The translations under genes and the position numbers were made by a program. Shown here one piece after another: positions 10,641-23,000 of a stretch of DNA of 64,000 nt. The notes below the pieces were generated by a model. That model worked only from the letters and a program-made list of their open reading frames with translations, was not told the DNA's origin and did not search any database. Source of the stretch: Oryzias latipes. Lineage: Eukaryota > Chordata > Actinopteri > Beloniformes > Adrianichthyidae. Each line of letters opens with the position of its first letter. Within the stretch, counting starts at the first letter, position 1. The stretch covers positions 1,446,485-1,510,484 of the forward strand of contig NC_019870.2 of NCBI RefSeq assembly GCF_002234675.1. Reading direction: 5' to 3'.

Positions 10641-11804
10641 AACCAGGGGGGTATTCCAGAAGGCCTGTTTAAACTCCCCTGACTTTAACCCTGAACTCTG
10701 GCTGAAATCCGCCTGAACTTGCTTACTCTGGGTATGTCGGTTCCTAAAGACCGGATATGGGTTAGCATAATTACACTCCACTTGGTAACCCTGGGTTAAT
10801 GCACGTGCACAGCAGGTACATACAAACATTCTCAATGGATCACAGATTTAAGGAGTCACCATGGAAACGCGTGGAGAAAAAAAGAAAGCGCTATACTTCA
10901 GTGAGACGGAGTCTGAGATTTAAATGACGGCGTATGAAGATTATACGTCCATCAATAAAGTAACACGGCTGCATCATCAGCAAAAGAAAGAGTTTTTGCT
11001 TGGAGAAAAAGAATGGAAAAAGTAAACGCACGAGTTTCTGATCTTATTTCCAATTACATTGTGACGTATATATATAACGTGTCCAACGTAAATGAATTAC
11101 TTTAATTGGTAACACGTAATTGAGTTAAATTTATTCAACCTAATTTCTTACGTCTATAAAACTTAATTAGTGTTTATTCAACTAAAATTTACATATTTAT
11201 TTAACTAAATGTCTTATTACTCCAATTCAATTAATATTTTTTCCATCTTAATGAATTATAATTCTTGAACTCTCAAATGTCTAAGTTTGAGCCGCAGATA
11301 TACCCATTTTTATAACAATAAAAAGAACAAAACGATATTCGCCTGGAGAGTACATCCATTTAAGACTTTTCCAACATTGTCAGTACATTATTTGGATGTA
11401 GGGGTGCTATATAAACTCATCATCCTCTCCCCCCCCCCCCCTCACTCATGGTGCAGAGACTTGAGCAAAGTAGGAAAAATAACTCAGTGAAACACAGTAA
11501 AACAGCTAAACAACTAAACACATTTGGTCAAAAAGCCACACTTAAACCCAAATCCGTCCAGACAGGCAAAGGGAATGGTATCCCACAATTAATCCCTTGC
11601 GGTGCCGATCTGACAGCAGCACCAAAGTTTCACCTACTTAATTGAATTAATTTGAATGAAAGTAAAATAACTGTCTGATAACTACGTGTTATTTTTGAAC
11701 TGACTTGACCTGAAAAGGCAGCAAGGAAGGACCGAGCCAGTGTCCCAGGAACCACAGCACAACGGCAACAACAACTACCTCCACCACCACCACCGGTCAA
11801 AGAC

Positions 11805-12248
11805 TTGGATCCGGCAGCACCAGCACCACAACCACCTCCATCTAAGGACTCAGCTGCAGAACCACAACAACAACCACCAGATTTGTCCCCAGAAATACCA
11901 CCATCTGACCAGCTCTGGGCGCCCCCTGCTACATCTACTCCCAGTGAAGACTCACTTTGCTTTTCGTCCCCCCCACTTTCATCCATGGCCCTACCTAGCC
12001 ATTTTGATAGCCTCATTAAGTCAGGAATTAAGATGGCTCCCCTAACACCTGTGAGCCTCACACCGCACAGGAGCTCTCCTACCCCTCCAGCGCCCCCTCC
12101 TTTTCCTTCATCCAAAGCCCCTCCAACACGCCCCCTCCGTCGTTCACCCAAATCCCGTCCAGCTCCCGCTCCTCCTGGTCCATCACCCAAACTACCCTCA
12201 ACTCAACCTCTCCTGCGCACCTCTAGACGTGCTATCCCCCAGAGCTAG
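11805..12248 (+). CDS. Proline-rich ORF upstream of L2 ORF2 (putative ORF1 region)
   Basis: A 147-codon frame rich in Pro, Ser and Gln (DPAAPAPQPPPSKDSAAEPQ near the start, many SPK/TRP motifs later) ends 100 bp before the start of the endonuclease-RT frame. No zinc knuckle, RRM or coiled coil is apparent. The frame is open further upstream of the first Met, to about 11730. It may be the remains of a basic, nucleic-acid-binding ORF1, but that is inference from position and composition. Confidence 0.4.
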   Translation: MDPAAPAPQPPPSKDSAAEPQQQPPDLSPEIPPSDQLWAPPATSTPSEDSLCFSSPPLSSMALPSHFDSLIKSGIKMAPLTPVSLTPHRSSPTPPAPPPFPSSKAPPTRPLRRSPKSRPAPAPPGPSPKLPSTQPLLRTSRRAIPQS

Positions 12249-12350
12249 GATGAAACGGGCCCCCAGTGTCCTAGGAAAGGTTATGTCAAACTGGGGCCCT
12301 GTGATGAACAGCTTCCTTCTGGTGCTATACCTGTAGTTGCACTACGTAGA

Positions 12351-15209
12351 ATGCAAAGAAGGGCAGTAAGACTGTCCAATCAAAGAAATCTAGTTCATAT
12401 CCCCAGCAAGAAGGTTTTGACCAGTCCCAAGGAAACTAATCTCAAACTTGCTGCACTCAATGTCAGATCTTTATGCAACAAATCATTTTTAATCAATAAT
12501 CTTATCTCTTCTTTTAATCTTGATTTTATGTTTTTAACTGAAACATGGCTTGACAAAAACACAGGAAACATAGTTCTAGTCGAATCAACTCCCCCCAACT
12601 ACAAACATGTATCGGAAATACGAGAAAATAAAAAGGGTGGAGGCGTTTCTGCACTGTTTAGAGATAATATTGCAACCCGCAGACTATCATTTGGTGTGTT
12701 TTCATCATTTGAGTATGTGTCCTTTAAGATTGAGTTAAAACAAACTCCTCCCTTACTCTGCATAGTCATGTACAAACCTCCTCAGCACAGCCAAAGTTTC
12801 ATTGATGATTTCACTGAAATGCTCTCAGTTGTGTGCACAGACTTTGATGGTCTAGTCATTACAGGTGATTTTAATGTTCATGTTGATAATGTCAATGACA
12901 GAAATGCAAAAGAGCTCAATGCTGTCTTTGAAACCTTTGATCTAATTCAGCATGTAAGTTGCCCCACCCACAGCAGAGGGCACACTCTGGACCTGCTCAT
13001 CACAAAGGGGGTTGATGTCGCCCTCTCTGATCATTTCTGTGTATTCTTTGACCTGTCTGTTACTCCCAAACCACCGCCTGGCCCTGCAGTTGTCCAGGGG
13101 AGACAAATAAATGAGAGCACTAGGGCACAGTTTGTAGAAATGATAAACCCTGAAAACGTCTCTGGTGCCAATGTTGATGAAATGCTGAATTCTGTTACTT
13201 CTAGCATCTTGAATGTTCTGGATGCCATTGCCCCTATGAAGGTTAAATTGAGAAAACATAGACAGAAAGCTCCCTGGAGGAATGATGATCTAGTCAGGGC
13301 ACAGAAACAACAGTGCCGCAGAGCTGAGCGAAAGTGGCGCAAGTCAAAACTCCAGGTTCATTATGAAATGTATAAGGGGGAGTTGTACGCTTACAACCAG
13401 ATCTTATGCAGAACAAGGGAAAGGTACTTCTCTGAAATCATTGGAAGTTGCAGCAGCAACTCTCGTGTCCTCTTCACAACAGTAAACAGATTAACTAACC
13501 CTCCAACCCAGCTACCAATAGAACTGGTTTGCACACCCAAATGTAATGAGTTTGCTGTATTTTTTAATGACAAGGTTCAGGGCATTAAAAAAGCCATCAA
13601 CTCCACAACACATATAACTATCGAACGGCCACCTACTCACTCTAAGCTGACTCACTTTGTACCTGTCACTGACCAAACTGTCCAAGAGACCATCACCCGT
13701 CTGAGCTCGTCTACATGCTGCCTTGATGTGTTACCCACTAGATTTCTAAAGTCTGTCCTGAACAGTGTGTTGCCATCAATTACTCAAATAGTTAACATGT
13801 CTCTTCAATCTGGAATATTTCCAGAGGCCTTAAAAACTGCAGTCATTAAACCTCTCCTGAAGAAAAGCGGTCTTGATCCCACTGTACTGAATAATTACAG
13901 ACCTATCTCTAATCTGCCATTTTTAGGAAAAGTCCTTGAAAAAGTTGTCTACCAACAGCTCACTGACTTTCTCTTATTAAACAATTCATTTGATGTTTTC
14001 CAGTCAGGTTTTAGACCCCATCATAGCACAGAAACTGCTCTTATCAAGGTAACCAACGACATCCGCCTGAACACTGATGATGGTAAAGTCTCTGTCTTAA
14101 TCCTGCTAGACCTGAGTGCTGCCTTTGATACTGTTGATCATGGGATCCTTTTGCACAGACTCCAAGACTGGGTTGGCATCTCTGGATCTGCCCTAAGTTG
14201 GCTCAAGTCTTATCTAGAAGACAGGAAATACTTTGTTGAAATTGGGAGTTGTGTCTCAGACTACATGGGCTTGACTTGTGGTGTGCCCCAGGGATCGATC
14301 CTGGGACCCCTTCTGTTCAACCTCTACATGCTGCCACTAGGGCAGTTAATACGCAGTAATAACATATCTTATCACAACTATAGAGATGATACTCAGATCT
14401 ATGTGTCACTGACAACAGGTGAATATGGGCCGGTGGATTCACTCAGCCACTGCCTCCAACAGATCAGTGCGTGGATGCAGAACAACTTTCTCCAGCTAAA
14501 CTCAAACAAGACCGAAGTTATTGTTTTTGGCCCACAGAAACAAAGAGAAATTGTCAGCAGCTACCTTCATTCTCTGTCTCTCAAACCCTCAAATCAAGTC
14601 AGAAATCTAGGGGTAATCATGGACTCTGACCTGAACTTTAACAGCCATATCAAGTCAGTAACATCAGCGGCATTTTACCATCTGAAAAACATTGCCAAAA
14701 TCAAAAACATAATCTCAAAGCGAGACCTGGAGATACTTATCCATGCATTTGTCTCCAGTAGGTTAGACTACTGTAACGGCCTGCTCACCGGCCTCTCCAA
14801 ACGAGCTGTAAAACAGCTTCAGTACATCCAGAATGCTGCTGCTCGAGTCTTGACCAGAACCAGGAAGTATGATCACATTAGTCCTGTGCTCAGGTCTCTG
14901 CACTGGCTCCCTGTACCTGAAAGAATAGACTTCAAAGCAGCTCTGCTTGTGTACAAGTCTCTCCATGGCCGAGCACCAAAGTACATCTCTGATATGTTAG
15001 TGCCATATGAACCATCTCGTACTCTGAGGACCTCAGGGGCCGGCCTCCTGTTGATTCCCAGAGTCAGAACTAAACAAGGGGAATCAGCGTTTCAATATTC
15101 TGCAGCTAAAATCTGGAACAGCCTCCCTGAAGTCGACAGACAGGCCTCTTCTGTGTTCATGTTCAAATCTAGACTTAAAACATTTCTGTTTAGCCGTGTA
15201 TATGACTGA
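12351..15209 (+). CDS. L2 LINE endonuclease-reverse transcriptase polyprotein
   Basis: An intact 952-residue frame. The N-terminal apurinic-type endonuclease covers about residues 30-240: LAALNVRSLCN, FLTETWLD with the metal-binding Glu, GDFNVHVDN, and SDHF with the catalytic Asp-His. The reverse transcriptase spans about residues 460-750: NNYRPISNLPFLGKVLEK, QSGFRPHHSTETAL, LLDLSAAFDTVDHGIL and GVPQGSILGPLLFN. The C-terminus has the L2-type HWLPVPERIDFK region. The catalytic box, normally Y-A-D-D in this clade, reads Y-R-D-D here (Arg678, codon AGA at 14382-14384), so the enzyme is probably inactive despite the clean frame. ATG 12351 is the first in-frame Met; the true start may be further upstream. 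Confidence 0.9.
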   Translation: MQRRAVRLSNQRNLVHIPSKKVLTSPKETNLKLAALNVRSLCNKSFLINNLISSFNLDFMFLTETWLDKNTGNIVLVESTPPNYKHVSEIRENKKGGGVSALFRDNIATRRLSFGVFSSFEYVSFKIELKQTPPLLCIVMYKPPQHSQSFIDDFTEMLSVVCTDFDGLVITGDFNVHVDNVNDRNAKELNAVFETFDLIQHVSCPTHSRGHTLDLLITKGVDVALSDHFCVFFDLSVTPKPPPGPAVVQGRQINESTRAQFVEMINPENVSGANVDEMLNSVTSSILNVLDAIAPMKVKLRKHRQKAPWRNDDLVRAQKQQCRRAERKWRKSKLQVHYEMYKGELYAYNQILCRTRERYFSEIIGSCSSNSRVLFTTVNRLTNPPTQLPIELVCTPKCNEFAVFFNDKVQGIKKAINSTTHITIERPPTHSKLTHFVPVTDQTVQETITRLSSSTCCLDVLPTRFLKSVLNSVLPSITQIVNMSLQSGIFPEALKTAVIKPLLKKSGLDPTVLNNYRPISNLPFLGKVLEKVVYQQLTDFLLLNNSFDVFQSGFRPHHSTETALIKVTNDIRLNTDDGKVSVLILLDLSAAFDTVDHGILLHRLQDWVGISGSALSWLKSYLEDRKYFVEIGSCVSDYMGLTCGVPQGSILGPLLFNLYMLPLGQLIRSNNISYHNYRDDTQIYVSLTTGEYGPVDSLSHCLQQISAWMQNNFLQLNSNKTEVIVFGPQKQREIVSSYLHSLSLKPSNQVRNLGVIMDSDLNFNSHIKSVTSAAFYHLKNIAKIKNIISKRDLEILIHAFVSSRLDYCNGLLTGLSKRAVKQLQYIQNAAARVLTRTRKYDHISPVLRSLHWLPVPERIDFKAALLVYKSLHGRAPKYISDMLVPYEPSRTLRTSGAGLLLIPRVRTKQGESAFQYSAAKIWNSLPEVDRQASSVFMFKSRLKTFLFSRVYD

Positions 15210-15429
15210 AAGGTCCTATCTGCACTTTTCTTTCCTTTCCTTCCTTTATTTTTAAATCAATTTTCAATATATTTTTTTTCTTTCTTTTCTTTTAAAGTAA
15301 ATTTTATGTTGATTATTCTATGATGTATTGTGATTTTAATGCATTTTTCTGTTTTGTGAAGCACCTTGAATTACTTTGTGTACGAATTGTGCTATACAAA
15401 TAAACTTGCCTTGCCTTGCCTTGACAAAA

Positions 15430-15792
15430 AAAGGATTTTTTATTATCTTACCTGAAGCAAATAATGAAGTTAGATCAAAGTAAATAGTTTATCTTTCCAA
15501 CATCCATATGTGGTTTTATCACCCTCTCATGGTGGAAAAAGTATTATCTGAGCTTCTTCATCCACTAAATCATCTTCAAATGGACACGCCATGCTGCTTC
15601 ACCTCTCTGTAAACAAACTAACCTTCAACTAAACCTGCTCCAGACCAGGTTATGTTCAGAGCATGAGTTGCTATGGCAACTTGACATACCCTGAAACATA
15701 CCTCCATTTCTGGAACGGAAAGCTGAGGTTATCAACTTCCTTAGCCTCAAACTTACCGTGGGAGCTAGCAGAACCTGCTTTCTGGAATACCC
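15430..15792 (-). pseudogene. 5' fragment of a PIF/Harbinger transposon
   Basis: On the minus strand a GGGTATTCCAGAAAGC terminus (15792 inwards) leads to an ATG at 15592 and the start MACPFEDDLVDEEAQII, typical of fish HARBI1-like transposases. A stop comes after 21 residues and the rest of the gene is missing; the adjacent L2 3' end suggests truncation by that insertion. Inside, 15664-15713 is inverted against 15788-15840 (GAGTTGCTATGGCAACTT and its complement), a local hairpin. Confidence 0.6.
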
Positions 15793-16966
15793 GAAAATGG
15801 AGGTATGTTTCAGGGTATGTCCAGTTGCCATAGCAACTCATAAAAATACTTCCTATTGCAAATCCAGATTAAATCATTCGTTCTATTGTTATAAAAATGA
15901 GAATATCTGCAGGCTCAAACTTAGACATATGAGAGTTCAAGAAGTACAATGAATTAAGATGGAAAACATTAATTGAATTGGAGTAAAATGACATTTAGTT
16001 ACATAAATATGTAAATTTGAGTTGTATAAACAACTATTGAATTGGATAGACATAAGAAATTAGGTTGAAAAAATATAATTCAATTACTTGTTACCAATTA
16101 AAGTAATTCATTTAAGTTGGATAAGTTATATTTATATATACATCACAATGTAATTGGAAACAGGATCAGAAACTCGTGCGTTTACTTTGTTCTGTTTCTC
16201 CAAGCAGAAACTCTTTCTTTTGCTGATGATGCAGCCGTGTTACTTTATTGATGGACGTATAATCTTCATACGCCGTCATTTAAATCTCAGACTCCGTCTC
16301 ACTGAAGTATAGCGCTTTCTTTTTTTCTCCACGCGTTTCCATGGTGACTCCTTAAATCTGTGATCCATTGAGAATGTCTGTATGTACCTGCTGTGCACGT
16401 GCATTAACCCAGGGTTACCAAGTGGAGTGTAATTATGCTAACCCATATCCGGTCTTTAGGAACCGACATACCCAGAGTAAGCAAGTTCAGGCGGATTTCA
16501 GCCAGAGTTCAGGGTTAAAGTCAGGGGAGTTTAAACGGGCCTTCTGGAATACCCCCCTGCTTCTGTTGCACAAAAAGACCCGACTTGTTTTTGTGTTATA
16601 ATTATTGTCTGCTTCTGCTAGAGGGGTTCTCCATTTAGGAAGGCTTTTCTCCACACAGTCACCTTATTTTACATTCATGAAAGTGATTGTTAGAAAACAG
16701 CTGATAGAAATACGTTTCATTAGAAAAATGAAAGGAAAAACAGACTCAATGATTCTTAATTATTTTAGAATGAATAAAACCAAAGGGCTGTGAACCCCAA
16801 ACCTGTAAAAAGAAAAAAGAAAAAAAAGGGTAGCACTTTACGGTCAATATTAATAATTATAATAAATGATTGTAATTTTATCTCTCTAACTTTTTTTATT
16901 TTGCCACTCTGGGCTTCCATATCTTCACGCTCAATCCTTCCTAATCGCTGCTAATGCAGCCTTCAC

Positions 16967-16978
16967 TGCGCATGCGCG
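16967..16978. promoter_or_regulatory. NRF1-type site in the naa25 promoter
   Basis: TGCGCATGCGCG fits the palindromic NRF1 consensus (YGCGCATGCGCR) and lies 28 bp upstream of the naa25 start codon. The CpG-rich stretch beginning here runs to about 17700. No TATA box is evident, as expected for a housekeeping promoter. Confidence 0.65.
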
Positions 16979-17006
16979 AACTGTTTCTCAGCAGGTAAAT
17001 TCCACC

Positions 17007-20000
17007 ATGGCGGCGAGAGGCCATGTGCAGGACCCCAACGACAGGAGGCTCAGACCCATATACGGTGAGGTTTCAAAGGAAAGGTGGATCGGTTGTGTGT
17101 TGAAGGGTTCGTTACGCGCGGGCCCGTCCTGCCCCGGGCCGGTTTGGTTTAACCGGAACCGCTGGGGGGTGATTTGGGGGCAATGATGCGGCCCCTCCAG
17201 CTGCAGCCCCGGACTGTGCTGCCAGCTTTCGCCGATGACTGAGCACCTCGCCCGGTGTGGCGCCAGGCCCGGGAACGGCGGTTTCTGTCAATGGCGATCC
17301 GGTGATATTAGAAAGCGTCCGTCGGTTCGTGGGGGTTGTGGAGCCGTTCTGAGCGGAGCTTTGTGTCGGTCCGGCGCCTCAAAGTCAAAGCGGGCTCTGG
17401 TTGAGCTAACGCTGAGTTTGACAGCTAGCTCAGCCGGCTAACGTGCTGGAGAGCCGGCGTGTCAGTCCGGAGACGCTGCCGGGAGAGGAACGTCAACTCC
17501 TGCAATGGCTTTGCTTTGGGGCGTCTGTGTCTGGACCGGGATCCGTCCCCAAACCGGAGCCGCTTTATATTTATCCCCCCGTTAGCTTAACGGATTGGCG
17601 TCGCTAGCATTAGCATGGTAGCAGAAAGGACAAAGCTGCAAGCTAGCTGTAGCGGCAGGCTAGCTGTCAGAGCTCGGGGCAAATATTTGGGACTATTTGG
17701 AGCCCCGGGATGGATCAGCTGCTCCTCCAAGGATATTTAAATATATGCCAGGTAAAAGAGCAAAACTCTGAACAGTTTCAGGATTCAAGTGTTTTCGCTT
17801 TATCAATATAATGCGTTAAATCTGCAATTTGCCCCTAGTATATCTGTGTAATGACATGTTTGGACTGTTTGAGGCAGAATGAGGCCCGGTTCGGTTCTGA
17901 TAATCTGTTAAAGTCCAGATTCTTCAGATCCTTCAGGGCAATTTGGACCAGAATGGATGAAGTGTTTGCAGTTTGGTCAGAATAGTTTGTGGGCTGAGGT
18001 TTAACGCTGGAAAGACGACCGGACCATAAATCAAACCTAAATGTAAAGTTTGAGATCTTGGAGGAGCTGGTTCCGTCCATGTGCGGCACAGCAGATCTCT
18101 GAGATCTGGTCGCCTTGTGGATCTGAAAAGCGTGGGGGGCTCCTCATGACAGTGATGCTGAGGGGGCTCTTCTCTGTTCCACCGGCCTTTATGAGAGCAG
18201 ACGGGCGTCCGGCGTGCAGGACGGGAAGACGCCAACCCGCTCAGAGGTGGACGGTTCCTCAGCGTGTCTCACGCCGGCCCCCATGCCTCCTGGTGATGGT
18301 TTGAGCTGAGAGAACAGACGTGACATCATGAGGCCGCCGTCCGACGGTTAAATTTAACACCCAGCTGTCCACGGCGGGTCGGGGGCCCCCTCTTTGTGTT
18401 TACGGCGTGAATTCCTGCCGTCGCTCGGCAGATGAGCTTCACCTTCACAGCAGCCCCGGAGGAGAAACGCTCAGCGGTGGGGGAACACCTCCACTAATGA
18501 AGATGTGCTCATTTTTACAGAGAATTATGACCAAGGACACGTGTGTCCTTCTGTTCATTCTCCCGTTATCTTTACTGCACTGAAACACAGAAAAATGGCC
18601 GGAATGCCAGACGATCAACACCGAGACACAGAACAAAACCCACTAAAATGAACCAGGTTCACCTAAACTTCCTGTCTGTAAAAATGGAGAAAAGTGAAAA
18701 AAGTCCCTGCTTGATGTCATAAAACCATGTTTTCATACAGAAGAATTAGGTTCTAGTCTTTCTTTGGCTTAAATGTCAACAGACTCATTTCTGAGAACCT
18801 TTGAATTTAGTCCATGGGTCTCTATCCTGTTTTTCTTAAGCCTTTCAGAGGGAAATATATCCATAACATATTACATTTGGCGCACTAAAGAACATTTTTT
18901 CTATAAATTAGTAACAATTTTCACGCCTGGATCTCTGGGGCTCCGCCTTTCTCTCCGTGTGGGCGCCGCCCATTTCCTGACGTCATCCTAAAGGTCGGCC
19001 TCGGCAGCGTGTTTCTCCGGGAATAAACAAACGACATCCAAACGTTTGCAAAGACGGTTTAGACAAGTTTAGCCGATCACAGAGAAAGTGGGCGTGTCTG
19101 TTAGCCTGGGGGCGGGTGGGTCCTCACGTTGTGATGTCACAATGTGAGGACCCCTTCCTTTTCATGGATTGGAAGGGGCTGGTGCTCAGAGAGGAAGGGG
19201 TTGTTCTGTGTGAGGAATGAACAATATAATACACTTTAAAGCTCAAATAATAGATCTAGCATGGTGTAGGCCTTTTAAAGAAGGGAGTCTTTAGAAAAGG
19301 CTTGAAAGTATCTGTTATCAGAACGAATCAGATGATAAAAGGTCTAGATTCTCTTTGAATGAAGGTTTTTACTTATAACAGTGTTTTTCCCCCAGATTAC
19401 CTGGATAATGGCAACAATAAAATGGCCATCCAGCAGGCAGACAAGCTGCTGAAGAAACATAAGGACCTGCACTGTGCCAAGGTGAGCTGAGCCTCGGCTC
19501 AACTTTGTCTGAAGGCCCAACGTCCGCTTCTTTGGAACGCTTTCTCAGATTTGGTGATTTTTAGACCATTTTCAGTTTTTCACGTTGATGGTTTCAGTAC
19601 ATTCAGCATAAAGCAAACTCAAACTCAGTCAGGAGCTTCTCTGATTGGTGGAAGGGCCGTTCTGAATCCAGACGTTGAGTTTTTAGGGACATTTCTGTAG
19701 ATTTGTGTGTTTCTGTGTTGGTACAGTAAAGGGGGTGTTAACCTTTTGAAGGCCTGGTCAGCAGCTCAAAGGAGGAGTTTCTGTTTTTAAACCCGGGAGC
19801 TCTGCTGGAAAAGGCCGGCTTCACGTCCAACACGGAGCTGCCTTCTGTTCTCTCTGGACTCTCCGTAAATCCGGCCGATTCCCATCTTTCCGCGTTTTCT
19901 CTTCTCCCAAGAGGAAACGTTGGACTCGGGAAGCCGTTTCTCTCAGACGAGGAACTCGGATGGTTTTTATGCTTCACTGAACTGCAGTCAAACCGAGACA

Positions 20001-23000
20001 GTAGTCGGTAGTTATAGTGTAGATTTTGAGCTGGAAAACACACTAGAATGAAGTTTGTTCATTTAAATAAGACCTTTATTCACAAATGACTTAAAAAACG
20101 GAAATAACGTGTATTTGTGCAAATATTTAGCACCAAAATATGTGAGATGTTTAATGCAGAGATGAGAGAAGACGGGTCCATCAGAACCGCCGACTGATCG
20201 GAAACTGGACTGACGGACTGAGTGTGATGTCATCCACAGAAAATGGGTTACATCCGGCTCCAACCAAGGCTACGCTGACTTTTCGCATCAGTAGTGATTT
20301 CACCTTTAAATTGTTATTCAGGTGTGGAAATGGGTCCATTTTGACCCCAAGAGCTAAAATGAACAAAAGGGGAAATTTTTGAGTAAAGTTGAAAAAAAGA
20401 CATTAAAACCAATAAAAAGCATTTGTTTTAACCTAAGGATAACGTAATCGTATATTTGTGCTGCTTTTAAACAAAAGTCCCACTGTGGGTTTTTTTAGGA
20501 TCTTAGTCCTAAAGGAAAATCACATTTTTTTCTGGTAAAGATGAATTTTATATGGATCAATAAGTGAATGACCGGATTTTTAAGTCATTTCTCTGAACCT
20601 TTTACAGAATCAACCCTTTGAAAACCTTCTTGTTTGCCTTTCATATTGAATTCAAAGTTCCTGAAGAGCTTCACATGACCACAGGATGTCACGGTTTAGC
20701 TCCTAATGACTTCCTGTCGGGGTCTCGGAGGCCGCCGGTCTGGTGGACGGCTGCAACAATCCGCTCCGATCGTCACGCCGAAGAGCTTCAGCTTTTAGGT
20801 CGATGTTATCCACAGATGGACCCGCCCCGTTTCTGTCTCTATCGCAGATGTTCCTGTGGTTCCTCCGGTCCTGTTCTCTCTTTGGTCACAGCTGTTCATT
20901 GTTCTGGAAACTCCCTGAAATGCTGGGTCTCCGTCTGTCCGTCTCCTGCAGGTCCTGAAGGCCATCGGCCTCCAGAGGACGGGGAAGCAGGACGAGGCCT
21001 TCTCCTTAGCTCAGGAGGTCACCACCCTGGAACCCACAGACGACAACTCCCTCCAAGCCCTGACCATACTGTACAGAGAGATGCACCGGCGTGAGTACAC
21101 ACCGCTCCCGCACGCCGCCGTTTGCCCCGCGGGGACCGAGTGTTAAACGCCGACCGTGTCCTTCACAGCCGAGCTGGTCACCAAGCTGTACGAGGCCGCC
21201 GTGAAGAAGGTTCCTCTCAGCGAAGAGTATCACTCTCACCTCTTCATGGCGTATGCGCGCGTGGGGGAGTACAAGAAGATGCAGCAGGTGCTCCGCTGGT
21301 GATGAATGATGGCAGTGTGATGAGAATCACAAGAGGATGACTGTGTCTTCTCGCCACAGGCAGGAATGGCCTTGTACAAAATCGTCCCCAAGAATCCCTA
21401 TTACTTCTGGTCCGTCATGAGTCTGGTGATGCAGGTAGGAGTTCGCCTTCATGCTTTGCTGAACGGCTTTTCCAGAAAAAACTAAACATCGTCGCCTGTT
21501 GTCGAAGGCAATCTCCGCACAAGATGATAAGCTGGCCCAGACCATGTTCCTGCCGCTGGCCGAGCGGATGGTGGAGAAGATGGTCAGAGAGGACAAGATT
21601 GAAGCAGAAGCAGAGGTGAGGCTGTCGTCTGCATAGAGTTTGACTCAAAACCTGGATGTACTTTCCAACCGGGCCTTTTCTCTTTCATCAATGTTGATGG
21701 GTTTGGGCTTTAACTCCATCAACACCAGAGCTTCAGCTCCACTGTTGACGGTCTTTAAGTTACCGTTACTCTTCAGCCGTTCATGCAGTCGACAGAAATC
21801 CGGCAGATTCTGAAGCTGAGATTAGCCGTTTTACGCAATTAACCTAAGCTGGAGAACAGCAGTTGCAACACTTTAATGTAGAATGTTTCACACTTTAAGT
21901 AAAGTGGTGAGTAGATTTAATGCTGCTTTGCACCAATATGCTTTGTTCCGTAAAGATTTGCACAGATCTTAATGTGTTTTGTAATTGTTTTGCACATATC
22001 TGAAGCAGCCTTCTGCAGTAGTAATAGTTTGCAGTAGACGGTTTGTTATTTTGCTGTTGCCAGTGACAGTAAAGCCCCACTTCAGTGAAAATGGTGGCTT
22101 TAATGTGTTATTGTTGCATTTTTCTCATGATATAAAATAATTGAAGTTTAAGACTGCGTTCCTGAGTATTATTCAAATTGTGATGGAGGAGAAACGGAAA
22201 CCTGTGGTTTGAAAAAGCTCTTACTTGTGACGCAGCAAAGTAAATGGGCGGGGCCAAAGTCTCCAAGCTCCGCCCCATGCTGATGCGTCCACCTGCAGAC
22301 GATTAGAACCCATGAACGTGTTTGTTTTCCTGTTCTGAGCTGGAATCTGGATCTAAACTGTTCGGCTGCACAGATCTGATGCTGCTGCGGTTTTTGCTGC
22401 GGTGCTGATGTTGGGTTGGGGGTGTTGGTAAGGAACTCGTGCTGCTCTGCAGAAACTATGTCCTAGCATTTTAGAGCTTGGCTAAAAGCAGCATAATTAT
22501 AATGAATAACTTGAACTTTGAAAATGGTCGGCTCCAAATTCTGCTTTCTAACACTTCCTCCTGCTTTTACTTTGAAATTTAACTTGATGGAGTTTTTGTT
22601 TAGTTATTTTATAAATAACAAAAAGGTTTTAGTGTTTTAACACTTTAGTTTGTGTCGAGATAAACCGGAAACCAAGGCTTCATCTCTGCTTTGAGTCGTC
22701 CCTTATTTTGAAGGAGCGGCGTGTTTGTCTTCACTTCCTGTAGGTGCAGCTCTACTTCATGATCCTGGAGCGTTTGGGGAAATGCGTGGAGGCTCTGGAG
22801 GTGATCCGGGGTCCGCTGGGAGGTAGGTGGACGGCGCGGGTCCACGGGGGCGTGGCGGGTGGCGTTCAGGCGGGTGCAGACCGGTGCTGTGGCGTCTTCC
22901 CTCAGAGAAGCTGACCAGCGAGCTGCAGAGCAGAGAGAGCAAGTGCATGATGCTGTACCGCCGGCTGGAGCGCTGGCCCGAGTGCAACGCCCTCGCCCAC

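Larger units (their letters stand above)
11345..15425 (+). mobile_element. L2-clade (Maui-like) non-LTR retrotransposon, nearly full length
   Basis: A long endonuclease/reverse-transcriptase ORF (12351-15209) is followed by a short 3' UTR that ends in GCTATACAAATAAACTTGCC and a TTGCC/CTTG tandem tail, the typical L2 3' end. Upstream, a proline-rich open frame (11805-12248) and the 11448-11645 frame probably belong to the element's 5' part. It lies inside the fold-back Harbinger-like element, so it is the younger of the two. The 5' boundary is uncertain. Confidence 0.85.
10644..16559. mobile_element. Fold-back PIF/Harbinger-like element with long inverted arms
   Basis: Left arm 10644-~11320 and right arm ~15882-16559 are inverted copies of each other with few differences. 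The outer tips are CAGGGGGGTATTCCAGAAGG, followed by text such as CTTTAACCCTGAACTCTGG that is typical of fish Harbinger ends. The arms are non-coding; the ~80-residue open frames found in both (CTCCARALTQGYQVECNY) are mirror shadows. No clear target-site duplication is visible. Between the arms lie an L2 LINE and part of another Harbinger element. The superfamily is inferred from terminal wording; the inverted-repeat structure is directly visible. Confidence 0.8.

Noticed and set aside
10521..10835. Open frames with CTCCARALTQGYQVECNYAN in both arms of the fold-back element
   Set aside because: They are the same non-coding inverted repeat read in both arms, with no transposase or other protein features.
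12942..13259. Antisense frames inside the L2 ORF
   Set aside because: Shadows of the reverse transcriptase gene.
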